From contig JAYPEX010000007.1 in assembly GCA_038125995.1 (NCBI GenBank), forward strand, positions 1-64,000: DNA of 64,000 bases, given 5' to 3'. Position numbers and translations under genes: made by a program. Within the stretch, counting starts at the first letter, position 1. Each line of letters begins with the position of its first letter. Positions 15,381-24,224 of this stretch are shown here, piece after piece. The notes beneath the pieces are model-generated. The model searched no databases, was not told the origin of the DNA, and worked only from the letters and a program-made list of their open reading frames with translations. This DNA comes from MAG-120531 sp038125995. Lineage in GTDB: Bacteria > Bacteroidota > Bacteroidia > Flavobacteriales > Flavobacteriaceae.

Positions 15381-16736
15381 TTACTTTACAAATAACTTAT
15401 AGATGTCATTCCCATTGGCAAAGACTAAAAGTGCTAATAAAATAACAAATCCAACAAGCTGAGCGTACTCTAAAAATTTATCACTTGGCTTTCTACCACT
15501 TATCATTTCATAGAGTAAAAACATCACATGTCCACCATCAAGGGCAGGTATTGGAAGGATGTTCATAAAGGCTAATATAATTGATATCAGCGCTGTTGTT
15601 CCCCAAAAGGCTTCCCAGTTCCAACTCTCTGGAAAAAGTCCGCCAATTGCCGCAAAACCACCTACTCCTTTATAAGCTCCAGTCTCTGGGTTTGCAATTT
15701 TCTTAACCTGTTTTACATATCCTGTTAAAGTGCTAACCCCTTTATCGATTCCCACTGGAATCGATTCAACAAGTGAGTATTTTTTTGTCTCTACTTCAAA
15801 AATTCCTCTTTCCTGGTATTCCACCATAGTGAGGAGTTTGAATGCAATTCCTATTTTTCCTTCGTTGTTTACACTTAGTGTAACATCGCGTCTCACACCA
15901 TTTTGATCTTCCACCAATGCAGTAATTTGACCTCCTTTATATTGATCGAGCAATTCTTTTGCCTGATCTACGTAGTAAGAGGGTTGTCCATTGATACTGA
16001 TCAATTGATCACCAGCTTCTAAACCAGCATCTACATTTACAGAATCACCATCTACTTCTCCAATGACAAAAGGCTGTCTAAAGGATAAGAAACGTGCTTT
16101 CTCTTGATCTTCGAGAAGCGTAGAAATAAAATCAACGGGGATTTCTTGAGTGATAAGTTGTCCCTCTCTATCAATTGTGATTTCATTTCCATTGACAATC
16201 TCCATAAAGATTTGAGAAAAACGCTCCACAGGCACTCCATCCACCGCAATGATTTTATCTCCAGTTTGAATCCCGAGTTGATCACCGATTTCAGGATAAG
16301 CTACATACACTCCATCCTTCACACTTTCATTAGCGATGTATTGTTCTCCATAGGAATACGCCATACCGATATAAATTACCACTGCCAATATAAAATTGAC
16401 TAGCACTCCACCTGTCATAATGATCAGTCGTTGCCAAGCTGGTTTGGAACGAAACTCCCATGGCTTGGGCTCTTCTTTCATGGCCTCTACATCCATACTC
16501 TCGTCAATCATTCCAGAAATCTTGACATAACCCCCTAGTGGAAGCCATCCGATTCCGTAAACTGTATCGCCTATTTTCTTTTTAAAGAGTGAAAATTTTA
16601 CATCAAAAAAGAGGTAGAATTTCTCAACTCGTGTCTTAAATATTTTAGCAGGTATAAAATGCCCTAATTCGTGAAGAATAATGAGCAAAGAAAGACTCAT
16701 AAAAAATTGTATGGCCTGAATAATAATTGAATTCAT
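15381..16736 (-). CDS. rseP: Site-2 intramembrane metalloprotease RseP
   Basis: A 451-residue inner-membrane zinc protease that releases envelope-stress sigma factors by cutting anti-sigma factors inside the membrane. Active-site HELGH at 22-26 in the first helix; the third ligand lies in NILPIPALDGGH near the C-terminus. PDZ-type segments sit in between (GDQLGIQTGDKIIAVDGVPV and AGLEAGDQLISINGQP). The length fits the Bacteroidota form with tandem PDZ domains. Single gene with its own promoter (16758-16789). Confidence 0.93.
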   Translation of the reverse strand: MNSIIIQAIQFFMSLSLLIILHELGHFIPAKIFKTRVEKFYLFFDVKFSLFKKKIGDTVYGIGWLPLGGYVKISGMIDESMDVEAMKEEPKPWEFRSKPAWQRLIIMTGGVLVNFILAVVIYIGMAYSYGEQYIANESVKDGVYVAYPEIGDQLGIQTGDKIIAVDGVPVERFSQIFMEIVNGNEITIDREGQLITQEIPVDFISTLLEDQEKARFLSFRQPFVIGEVDGDSVNVDAGLEAGDQLISINGQPSYYVDQAKELLDQYKGGQITALVEDQNGVRRDVTLSVNNEGKIGIAFKLLTMVEYQERGIFEVETKKYSLVESIPVGIDKGVSTLTGYVKQVKKIANPETGAYKGVGGFAAIGGLFPESWNWEAFWGTTALISIILAFMNILPIPALDGGHVMFLLYEMISGRKPSDKFLEYAQLVGFVILLALLVFANGNDIYKLFVK

Positions 16737-16757
16737 GTTTTGAATTTATGCTGATGC

Positions 16758-16789
16758 CAAAAATACACTATTAGCGCTTTTAGCCCAAA
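16758..16789 (-). promoter_or_regulatory. Bacteroidota-type promoter of rseP
   Basis: On the minus strand TTTG (16786-16789), a 20-bp spacer and TATTTTTG (16758-16765) match the Bacteroidota consensus TTTG-N17-23-TAnnTTTG. The -7 box lies 21 bases from the rseP ATG. Confidence 0.6.
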
Positions 16790-16919
16790 GCTTTAAGAAA
16801 GAATTAGCAGACCTTGCCAAAAAGATCTTAAAATAATCGATTTATGACTAATGTTATCTTTTATCTCATCAATATGCACTTATTTTGTATTTTATTTAAA
16901 ATTACAGGAAAGCAGGAGG

Positions 16920-19001
16920 ATGAACAACGGTATTTATATAGCGACTTTAGAGTCCCAATCAGGTAAATCATTAGTGAGTTTAGGACTGATGCAATTAGCT
17001 CTCACTCAACTACCTAAAGTGGGTTATTTTAGACCTATTATTGGAGACACCAAAAAGGACAATCACATTGAAACTTTATTTAAACACTTTAAAATAAAGC
17101 AGTCCTACGAAACTGCATACGCTTATACTCAAAGTGAATATTTAGATAAAATCAACCAGGGAAAACAAGATGAAGTATTAGATATCATCATTTCTAAATA
17201 CAAAAAATTAGAAGAGGAGTACAAATTCATCCTAGTAGAAGGAAGTGACTTTTCATCTGAAGGAAACTTTATGGAGTTTGACTTCAATGTGATGATTGCT
17301 AAAAACCTAGGAATACCAGCAATCTTAATCAGCAGTGGACTCGGTAAAAACAAAAAAGAATTCAGTGCGAGTTTACAGTTGGCATACAAAACCTATACGG
17401 AAGAAGATGTCGAAGTTTTAGCAGTAGTTGCCAACAAGATTAAACCAAAAAACATTGAACTAGTTCAAACACTTTTAAAAAAACTCTTACCTGCAAAGGC
17501 AGATTGTTTTGTGGTTCCTAGATTAGAGGAACTTCTACAACCGACTCTAAAAGAGATCAATGAGGCCCTCAAAGGCACCGTGCTGTTTGGACAACAACAT
17601 TTAGGAAATCGATCCGGTAAATTTAAGGTAGGAGCCATGCAACTACGCCATTTTTTAACCCATTTAGAGCACAATTCACTAGTGATCACTCCTGGTGATC
17701 GCGGTGATATCATCTTAGCAGTACTACAAGCGCATATCTCTGAAAATTATCCTCAAATTTCTGGTATGATCCTAACTGGTGATGTGATTCCAGAAGAACC
17801 GATTATGAGATTGATTGAGGGACTCTCAACAGTTGTTCCTATTATTGCGGTAAAAGAAGGAACGTTTAAAGTTGCCAATGCCATTGGAGGTATTAAAGCA
17901 AATATTCAATCGGATAATCAATTTAGGATTGACGCTTCCATCGCTGCTTTTCAAAAGCACATCGCTTCTGAAAAATTCTTGAATAAATTATTGAATTACG
18001 AGTCAAAAATTATGACTCCTAGAATGTTCCAATACAGTCTCATTCAAAAAGCCAGAAAAGATAAAAAACGAATTGTGCTCCCGGAAAGTTTGGATGTTCG
18101 TATCTTAAATGCCGCAGCTCGACTACTTGCCTTGGACCTGGTTGATATCAGTCTATTGGGAGATCCTCAGCTGATAAAAAACAAATGTAGTGCCGAAGGT
18201 ATTGCCTTGGACTTTGACAAAATTAGGTTGATTGATCCTGTGAATTCCGAGTTATACGATGACTACGTCAACACTTTTTACGAGCTTCGAAAACACAAGG
18301 GAATTTCCATGGATGACGCCAAAGAAACTATGAGTGATGTCTCATACTTTGGAACCATGATGATTCACAAAGGCGACGCCGATGGAATGGTATCTGGTGC
18401 TGTACATACCACAGGTCATACGATAAGACCTGCGCTTCAGTTTATCAAAACCAAGCCAAATGTATCCTTGGTGTCTTCAGTCTTCTTCATGTGTTTGGAT
18501 GACCGTGTTTCAGTCTTTGGTGACTGTGCCATCAACCCAAACCCCAACGCTTCTGAATTGGCTGAAATCGCCATCTCCTCTGCAGAGAGTAGTATGAACT
18601 TTGGTATTGAACCTCGTATAGCGATGCTATCGTATTCATCGGGATCTTCTGGTAAAGGTGTGGATGTCGATAAGGTACGTGAAGCTACTGAAATCGTCAA
18701 ACAAAAAAGACCTGATTTAAAAATCGAAGGTCCTATACAATATGACGCAGCTGTCGATAAGAGCGTAGGACAAAGTAAGCTTCCAAATTCAGAGGTTGCT
18801 GGAGATGCGACAGTACTGATCTTCCCTGATTTAAATACAGGAAACAATACTTATAAAGCAGTACAAAGAGAAACTGGAGCAATGGCCATAGGCCCCATGT
18901 TACAAGGACTCAACAAGCCGGTCAACGACCTCAGCCGTGGTTGCACCATCGATGATATCTTTAACACTGTAGTGCTTACTGCAATCCAAGCACAAGAATA
19001 A
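16920..19001 (+). CDS. pta: Phosphate acetyltransferase
   Basis: A protein of about 693 residues that interconverts acetyl-CoA and acetyl phosphate. Layout: N-terminal P-loop-like/CobQ-type domain (ATLESQSGKSLVSLG), DRTGG domain in the middle (VITPGDRGDIILAV), and C-terminal PTA_PTB catalytic domain from about residue 365 (MTPRMFQYSL to VVLTAIQAQE, including ALQFIKTKP and SYSSGSSGKG). The ATG at 16920 follows AGGAG and opens the P-loop domain; the longer frame from 16851 adds only a non-conserved hydrophobic leader. One base before ackA, so the two form the usual acetate operon. Confidence 0.95.
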   Translation: MNNGIYIATLESQSGKSLVSLGLMQLALTQLPKVGYFRPIIGDTKKDNHIETLFKHFKIKQSYETAYAYTQSEYLDKINQGKQDEVLDIIISKYKKLEEEYKFILVEGSDFSSEGNFMEFDFNVMIAKNLGIPAILISSGLGKNKKEFSASLQLAYKTYTEEDVEVLAVVANKIKPKNIELVQTLLKKLLPAKADCFVVPRLEELLQPTLKEINEALKGTVLFGQQHLGNRSGKFKVGAMQLRHFLTHLEHNSLVITPGDRGDIILAVLQAHISENYPQISGMILTGDVIPEEPIMRLIEGLSTVVPIIAVKEGTFKVANAIGGIKANIQSDNQFRIDASIAAFQKHIASEKFLNKLLNYESKIMTPRMFQYSLIQKARKDKKRIVLPESLDVRILNAAARLLALDLVDISLLGDPQLIKNKCSAEGIALDFDKIRLIDPVNSELYDDYVNTFYELRKHKGISMDDAKETMSDVSYFGTMMIHKGDADGMVSGAVHTTGHTIRPALQFIKTKPNVSLVSSVFFMCLDDRVSVFGDCAINPNPNASELAEIAISSAESSMNFGIEPRIAMLSYSSGSSGKGVDVDKVREATEIVKQKRPDLKIEGPIQYDAAVDKSVGQSKLPNSEVAGDATVLIFPDLNTGNNTYKAVQRETGAMAIGPMLQGLNKPVNDLSRGCTIDDIFNTVVLTAIQAQE

Positions 19002-19002
19002 A

Positions 19003-20196
19003 ATGATGAAAAAAATTCTCGTTTTAAACGCTGGGAGTTCCTCCCTTAAATATCAATTGATCTCCCTACCTAAAAAGGAGGTGATTGCAAAAGGACTCGT
19101 TGAAAAAATTGGATCAAAAGAGGCTGGTTTAGTCTATAAAACTGATGCTATTTCAATCGAAGAGACTGCTGAAATTAAGGATCACGCCATCGGATTAGAA
19201 TGGGTTGCTAAGCAGTTGCTCGACAGGAATCACGGTGTTGTCCAAGAAGCTAGTGAAATCGCTGCGATTGGTCACCGAGTTGTTCACGGAGGAAGCACCT
19301 TTAGTGAAACGACCTTGATCACTGATGCTGTTAAAGATCAGATTAAAGCGCTTTACCCTCTTGCTCCTCTTCACAATCCTGCGAATATGAAGGGAATTGA
19401 AATTTCAGAGCAACTCTTTAAGGGGGTCCCTCAAATCGCAGTTTTTGACACGGCATTTTATCAAAGCTTAGAAGAAAAAGTATATCGTTTTCCTATCGAC
19501 AGAAAACTCGCTGACAGCGAACAAATTCGCGTCTATGGATTTCACGGAACCTCTCACAAATACGTCAGTGAAAAAACAGCGGACTATCTAAACAATCCCA
19601 ATTCTAAACTCATTGTATTACACCTTGGAAACGGCTGTAGTGCCACTGCAGTTGCTGCAGGTAAAAGCGTCGAGCACTCCATGGGATTTGGTCCTATCAA
19701 TGGTCTGATTATGGGAACTCGTAGTGGCGATATCGATCCTGCGGTATTGCTCTATCTTCAACAATCATTAGGGTATTCTCCAGAAGACGTCAAAAACCTA
19801 CTCACTAAAAACAGTGGCATGATGGGACTTGCTGGAGCATCGGACCTTAGGGAAGTTCACAAGAAAGCCGATGCTGGAGACTCCAATGCAGCACTTGCTT
19901 TAGAGATGAATGCGCATCGCATTAAAAAATTCATAGGAAGTTACTACGCTGTACTTAACGGAGCAGACGCTATCGTATTTACCGCAGGTATTGGAGAAAA
20001 CGACTGGAGACTCCGACAACTCGTTTGTTCAAACTTAGAAGGACTTGGTATTGCAATGGATTTCGACAAAAACAAATCTGGCGGTTCTGGTATCCTAGAA
20101 CTTCAAACTAAAAATTCCAAGGTAAAAATACTCGTCGTTCCAACTGATGAAGAATTAGAGATCGCTCAACAATCCTATCAACTGATAATTGATTAA
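19003..20196 (+). CDS. ackA: Acetate kinase
   Basis: A 397-residue ASKHA-fold kinase that makes acetate and ATP from acetyl phosphate. Signatures: VLNAGSSSLKY at the N-terminus, HRVVHGG, HLGNGCS, GTRSGDIDP and FTAGIGEND. Two adjacent ATG codons (19003, 19006) are possible starts. It works with Pta next door in acetate overflow or acetate use. Confidence 0.96.
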   Translation: MMKKILVLNAGSSSLKYQLISLPKKEVIAKGLVEKIGSKEAGLVYKTDAISIEETAEIKDHAIGLEWVAKQLLDRNHGVVQEASEIAAIGHRVVHGGSTFSETTLITDAVKDQIKALYPLAPLHNPANMKGIEISEQLFKGVPQIAVFDTAFYQSLEEKVYRFPIDRKLADSEQIRVYGFHGTSHKYVSEKTADYLNNPNSKLIVLHLGNGCSATAVAAGKSVEHSMGFGPINGLIMGTRSGDIDPAVLLYLQQSLGYSPEDVKNLLTKNSGMMGLAGASDLREVHKKADAGDSNAALALEMNAHRIKKFIGSYYAVLNGADAIVFTAGIGENDWRLRQLVCSNLEGLGIAMDFDKNKSGGSGILELQTKNSKVKILVVPTDEELEIAQQSYQLIID

Positions 20197-20205
20197 TTTT
20201 GAACC

Positions 20206-20886
20206 ATGAGTTTCTTTTCTGCCTATAAAAAATTCTTTATCGTCTTTGGAATCATTTCTATGGGGATTATGTATTTGTTTTACAATGCCCTAAAACCCAA
20301 AGCGAGTCTTCCTATTTACCAACCTACCATGGTGGACACCCAGCTGGTGGACTCCATGGTTCAACACGTCAAGAAATACCATCAAATTGCAGATTTTAAA
20401 CTCCTCAATCAAAATGGTCAAACCATTACAGAAGAGGATTATCAAGATAAAATTTACATCGCAGATTTTTTCTTTACGACCTGTCCTAGCATCTGTCCCA
20501 TTATGACAGAACATATGGTTGAAATTCAAAAGGCAATCATCGACGATCCCAAAGTGTTATTATTGTCCCATTCGGTTACTCCAGAAATCGACTCTGTTCC
20601 TGTTCTTAAACAGTACGCCCTAAAAAAAGGAGTTATAGACTCTAAATGGAATTTAGTAACTGGAGACAAGAAACAGATTTACGAACTCGCTAGAAAGAGT
20701 TATTTAGTGGCTAAAGACGATGGTGATGGTGGTCCCTTTGATATGATTCATACTGAAAATTTTGTGCTTATAGACTCTAAAAAGAGAATTCGAGGCTTTT
20801 ACGATGGCACTGATCCAAAGGACATTGAAAAACTTTTAGAAGATTTAAAAATACTTAAGGACTTAGAATCGAAGCCCTCACCATAA
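20206..20886 (+). CDS. SCO1/SenC-family copper chaperone
   Basis: A 226-residue thioredoxin-fold protein with an N-terminal membrane anchor (about 10-28). The copper ligands are C93 and C97 (TTCPSICP) and H182 (MIHTENF). Proteins of this family insert copper into the CuA centre of cytochrome oxidase or act in periplasmic thiol control. It starts nine bases after ackA, so it may be cotranscribed although the functions differ. Confidence 0.9.
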   Translation: MSFFSAYKKFFIVFGIISMGIMYLFYNALKPKASLPIYQPTMVDTQLVDSMVQHVKKYHQIADFKLLNQNGQTITEEDYQDKIYIADFFFTTCPSICPIMTEHMVEIQKAIIDDPKVLLLSHSVTPEIDSVPVLKQYALKKGVIDSKWNLVTGDKKQIYELARKSYLVAKDDGDGGPFDMIHTENFVLIDSKKRIRGFYDGTDPKDIEKLLEDLKILKDLESKPSP

Positions 20887-20926
20887 ATTTCATTTTCAAA
20901 TTATAGCAGAATAACAATAATTAGCT

Positions 20927-20934
20927 TACTTTTG
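20927..20934 (+). promoter_or_regulatory. Candidate -7 element of the feo operon
   Basis: TACTTTTG fits TAnnTTTG and ends ten bases before the feoA ATG, leaving almost no 5' leader. No good TTTG was found at the -33 position. Confidence 0.4.
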
Positions 20935-20944
20935 CTTAATTATA

Positions 20945-21187
20945 ATGAGTCTAAATAAGAAGTATATTACTCTAGATCTTTTAAAAAGAGGCGAAGGTGG
21001 AATCATCCACTCATTTCCTGACGAGTTTATTCCAATCAAGCTATTGGAGTTAGGCTGTCTCCCTGGTAATGAAATAGAGGTTGTACAAATTGCTCCATTT
21101 AATGATCCTATCTATATTAACCTCAATGGGACTCATATGGCTATTCGCAAAGAAATGGCTAAAAAAATTGTTTTAGAAGTCAGTTAA
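20945..21187 (+). CDS. feoA: Ferrous iron transport protein A
   Basis: An 80-residue SH3-like cytosolic protein that assists FeoB. FeoA features: GEGGIIHSF near residue 17, KLLELGCLPGNEIEVVQIAPF in the middle, and the C-terminal YINLNGTHMAIRKEMAKKIVLE. Two bases before feoB, clearly one operon. Confidence 0.92.
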   Translation: MSLNKKYITLDLLKRGEGGIIHSFPDEFIPIKLLELGCLPGNEIEVVQIAPFNDPIYINLNGTHMAIRKEMAKKIVLEVS

Positions 21188-21189
21188 TT

Positions 21190-23400
21190 ATGGCCAAAAG
21201 TATCAACGTAGCGCTTATTGGAAACCCCAACACTGGAAAAACATCCGTCTTTAACCAATTGACTGGATTGAACCAAAAAGTGGGAAACTATCCTGGTATT
21301 ACCGTTGAAAAGAAAGAGGGAATTTGTAAGCTTACCCGTTATTTAAAGGCTCATATTATCGATCTACCTGGGACCTATTCTCTGAATTCAACTTCCCTAG
21401 ATGAATCCGTAGCTGTAGAACTGTTACTCAACAAAAAAGATAAGGATTACCCAGATGTCGTTGTTGTCATTACCGATGTTGAAAACCTCAAGAGAAACCT
21501 ATTGTTGTTTTCTCAGGTGAAGGATTTAAAGATTCCCAGTATTCTAGTCATCAATATGGCAGACCAGATGACTAAAAAGGGGATTAAACTCAATATCGAA
21601 GTGTTGGAAAAGAATCTCGATACGAAGATTGCGCTGGTTAGTGCTCGTAAGGGAGAAGGGATCCAACACTTAAAGAATTTGATCATCAATCACGAGAGTC
21701 TTTCAAACAAAGGACTTTTGGACGTGAAACGCATCGATCCACCCTACTTTGAAAAATTGTCAAAAACTTATCCTTCAGAGGATTTATACAAATTGTGGAT
21801 TGTTATCACTCAAGATGTGAATTTTACACCTCTGGACAAGACCTATGAAACGGCTAAAAACAGTTTTGAAACCAAGAGTGCCTCTGAATTAAAAAGACTT
21901 CAGCACAGAGAAACGATTTTAAGATACCAACTCATCAATGAAGCCTTAAAAGATACTCACAAGGTCGATAGGAGTTCTGCTAAGGGATTTACGGCAGCTA
22001 TTGATCGCATACTTACCCACAAGATCTTTGGATATGTGTTCTTTTTCATTATACTGAATACCATCTTTCAAGCAATTTACACCTGGAGCTCCATTCCAAT
22101 GGATGCGATTGACGAATTTTTTGCTTTTGTTTCTTCATGGGTTAAAGAGGTCTTACCGCCAGGTTCCTTAACCAACCTTATTGCAGAGGGTGCCATTTCT
22201 GGAATCGGAGGAATTGCCATATTTATTCCTCAAATTGCATTTTTATTCCTCTTTATTTCACTGTTGGAAGAATCCGGTTATATGTCAAGAGTGGTATTCT
22301 TAACCGATCGTCTCATGAGACCATTTGGGCTCAGTGGAAAAAGTGTGGTCCCCTTAATTTCTGGAACTGCCTGTGCCATTCCAGCGGTGATGGCAACTCG
22401 AACTATTGAAGATTGGAAAGAACGTCTATTGACCATTTTAGTCGTTCCCTTTACAACCTGTTCTGCTCGACTACCTGTTTATTTGATCATCATCTCGATT
22501 GTCATTCCTCAAGGATTCATTTTTGGATTGAGTTATCAGGCATTAACACTGATGTTACTTTATAGTATTGGTTTTTTAAGCGCGCTATTATCGGCTGCTA
22601 TTCTCAATAAATTTGTCAAGGTAAAAAACAGAAGTTTTTTTGCTACTGAGATGCCGAGCTACAAACTTCCTTTGTTAAAGAATGTAGCCATCACAGTGAT
22701 TGAAAAAACAAAAAGCTTTGTTTTTGGAGCTGGTAAAATCATTTTAGCCATCTCTATCGTATTGTGGTTTTTAGGATCCTATGGCTTTAACAATGATTTT
22801 AACAATGCTGAATCCATTGTTAAAGAGCGAGTAGCAACAACGGGCTTATCAAACTTTAATCAAGAAATGATTCAAAGTGAACTCGAGGCCTATACTCAAA
22901 CTAACCCGTCCAAAAACGTAGAAGATCTTGCTGATTTTATGGACTTTAAATTGGATTTAGAACGCAAAGCCCTTCAACAAGAAATCGCCAGTTACAAATT
23001 AGAGAACTCCTATATGGGGCTTTTAGGTAAAGCCATTGCTCCTGTTGTAAAACCACTGGGATTCGATTGGAAAATTGGAATTGCCGTTCTGACTTCCTTT
23101 GCTGCTCGAGAAGTATTTGTTGGAACCTTAGCTACGATTTATTCCGTTGGAAACGATGAGGAAAATACCATTAAAAACCGCCTCAATAATGAAGTAAACC
23201 CCCTTACGGGTGAAAAGGTATACACCTTTGCATCTGGAGTTTCACTGCTGTTATTTTACGCCTTTGCCATGCAGTGCATGAGTACCCTAGCGGTGGTAAA
23301 AAGAGAAACAAACTCATGGAAGTGGCCACTCGCACAACTTGTATTTATGAGTTCCCTGGCTTATATCGTAGCGCTGATCACCTTTCAAGTATTGCTGTAA
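21190..23400 (+). CDS. feoB: Ferrous iron transporter B
   Basis: A 736-residue protein with an N-terminal G-protein domain (G1 GNPNTGKTS, G3 DLPGTYSL, G4 NMAD) and a C-terminal membrane domain with Gate motifs. SGTACAIPAVMATR and TTCSARLPVYL carry the conserved cysteines of the Fe(II) path, and SFAAREVFVG is typical. Full length for the family. In operon with feoA and a Cys-rich peptide whose ATG overlaps the feoB stop. Confidence 0.97.
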   Translation: MAKSINVALIGNPNTGKTSVFNQLTGLNQKVGNYPGITVEKKEGICKLTRYLKAHIIDLPGTYSLNSTSLDESVAVELLLNKKDKDYPDVVVVITDVENLKRNLLLFSQVKDLKIPSILVINMADQMTKKGIKLNIEVLEKNLDTKIALVSARKGEGIQHLKNLIINHESLSNKGLLDVKRIDPPYFEKLSKTYPSEDLYKLWIVITQDVNFTPLDKTYETAKNSFETKSASELKRLQHRETILRYQLINEALKDTHKVDRSSAKGFTAAIDRILTHKIFGYVFFFIILNTIFQAIYTWSSIPMDAIDEFFAFVSSWVKEVLPPGSLTNLIAEGAISGIGGIAIFIPQIAFLFLFISLLEESGYMSRVVFLTDRLMRPFGLSGKSVVPLISGTACAIPAVMATRTIEDWKERLLTILVVPFTTCSARLPVYLIIISIVIPQGFIFGLSYQALTLMLLYSIGFLSALLSAAILNKFVKVKNRSFFATEMPSYKLPLLKNVAITVIEKTKSFVFGAGKIILAISIVLWFLGSYGFNNDFNNAESIVKERVATTGLSNFNQEMIQSELEAYTQTNPSKNVEDLADFMDFKLDLERKALQQEIASYKLENSYMGLLGKAIAPVVKPLGFDWKIGIAVLTSFAAREVFVGTLATIYSVGNDEENTIKNRLNNEVNPLTGEKVYTFASGVSLLLFYAFAMQCMSTLAVVKRETNSWKWPLAQLVFMSSLAYIVALITFQVLL

Positions 23401-23525
23401 TGGAACACATTCAAAACTTTTTAACCTATCTTATATTAGGTGTAGCTGTTTATTTTCTACTTAGAAAATACCTGTTTAAAAATAAAAAAAACAATAAGAA
23501 TTGTGGCCCCAATTGCAACTGTTAG
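23400..23525 (+). CDS. FeoB-associated Cys-rich membrane peptide
   Basis: A 41-residue peptide: one membrane helix (FLTYLILGVAVYFLLRKYLF), a Lys/Asn linker and a Cys-rich tail (NCGPNCNC). Its ATG shares one base with the feoB stop, which supports translational coupling. Matches the family found behind feoB in Bacteroidota, thought to take the place of FeoC; the function is not established. Its end overlaps the convergent lipoprotein gene by four bases. Confidence 0.85.
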   Translation: MEHIQNFLTYLILGVAVYFLLRKYLFKNKKNNKNCGPNCNC

Positions 23526-24112
23526 TTGGGACATTGGATGTAGCTGACTCCCACAAAATTTCGACTTAAGAATTTATCTTTAGCTTTGATAAAATCATTG
23601 AGCTTCACATCACTTCTCGGAACTGAAGGATACATGATATCCGCTCGATCAGTAGAGTGCTCATATTTGTATACATCATGTCCAAACTCGTGATACATCA
23701 ACCACAAACGTTGGACTTCGGTATAATCATCCCAATAGTCTTTGATAACTCTGATATTTACTTGCGAACTATTGCAATAACCTGAATAGGTGGAATAACC
23801 TGCGTGATCTGGTGTGACCCCTGAAGTGATTTCTGCTTCAGAGGGGACGATGAATGCCAAACTAACAGTCGTATTTAATTGAGAATAATCTGGACCCCCT
23901 CTAGAACACAATACGTCAGCTACAAACAATTCCCAATAAGTGTACAAATCATCTTGATTAGCTGTAGAATAGGTCACGCATGAACTCAATTGTTCTTCTT
24001 CTAGCTCTTCTTCTGGAATATCCACGGGAGGCGTTTCTTGTTTGGAACAAGAAACCGTCAAAACCATTAATAAAAATCCGATATAATTGAATAATAGATT
24101 GGAGTACTTCAT
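23522..24112 (-). CDS. Secreted metzincin-like metalloprotease lipoprotein
   Basis: A 196-residue protein with a signal peptide and lipobox (LTVSC), then an acidic linker (PEEELEEEQ). Zinc site HEFGH at 141-145 with a third His at 152 (HDVYKYEHS), followed by a Met-turn-like DIMYPSV. The third ligand is one residue further than in canonical metzincins (HExxHxxGxxH), and the Gly is absent. Probably an outer-membrane or periplasmic protease; substrate unknown. Gene on its own, divergent from dxs. Confidence 0.6.
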   Translation of the reverse strand: MKYSNLLFNYIGFLLMVLTVSCSKQETPPVDIPEEELEEEQLSSCVTYSTANQDDLYTYWELFVADVLCSRGGPDYSQLNTTVSLAFIVPSEAEITSGVTPDHAGYSTYSGYCNSSQVNIRVIKDYWDDYTEVQRLWLMYHEFGHDVYKYEHSTDRADIMYPSVPRSDVKLNDFIKAKDKFLSRNFVGVSYIQCPN

Positions 24113-24137
24113 TTCTTTGAAACTTGATTCTAAATTA

Positions 24138-24145
24138 CAAAAATA
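24138..24145 (-). promoter_or_regulatory. Candidate -7 element of the metzincin gene
   Basis: TATTTTTG on the minus strand, 25 bases upstream of the ATG at 24112. No clear -33 TTTG. Confidence 0.35.
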
Positions 24146-24224
24146 AAAAATCTGTAGAAATACACTTTTAAATTAAAGGTGTGTGAAGTGTGATTTCTTT
24201 TATTTAATGTAATTTTACACAGCG

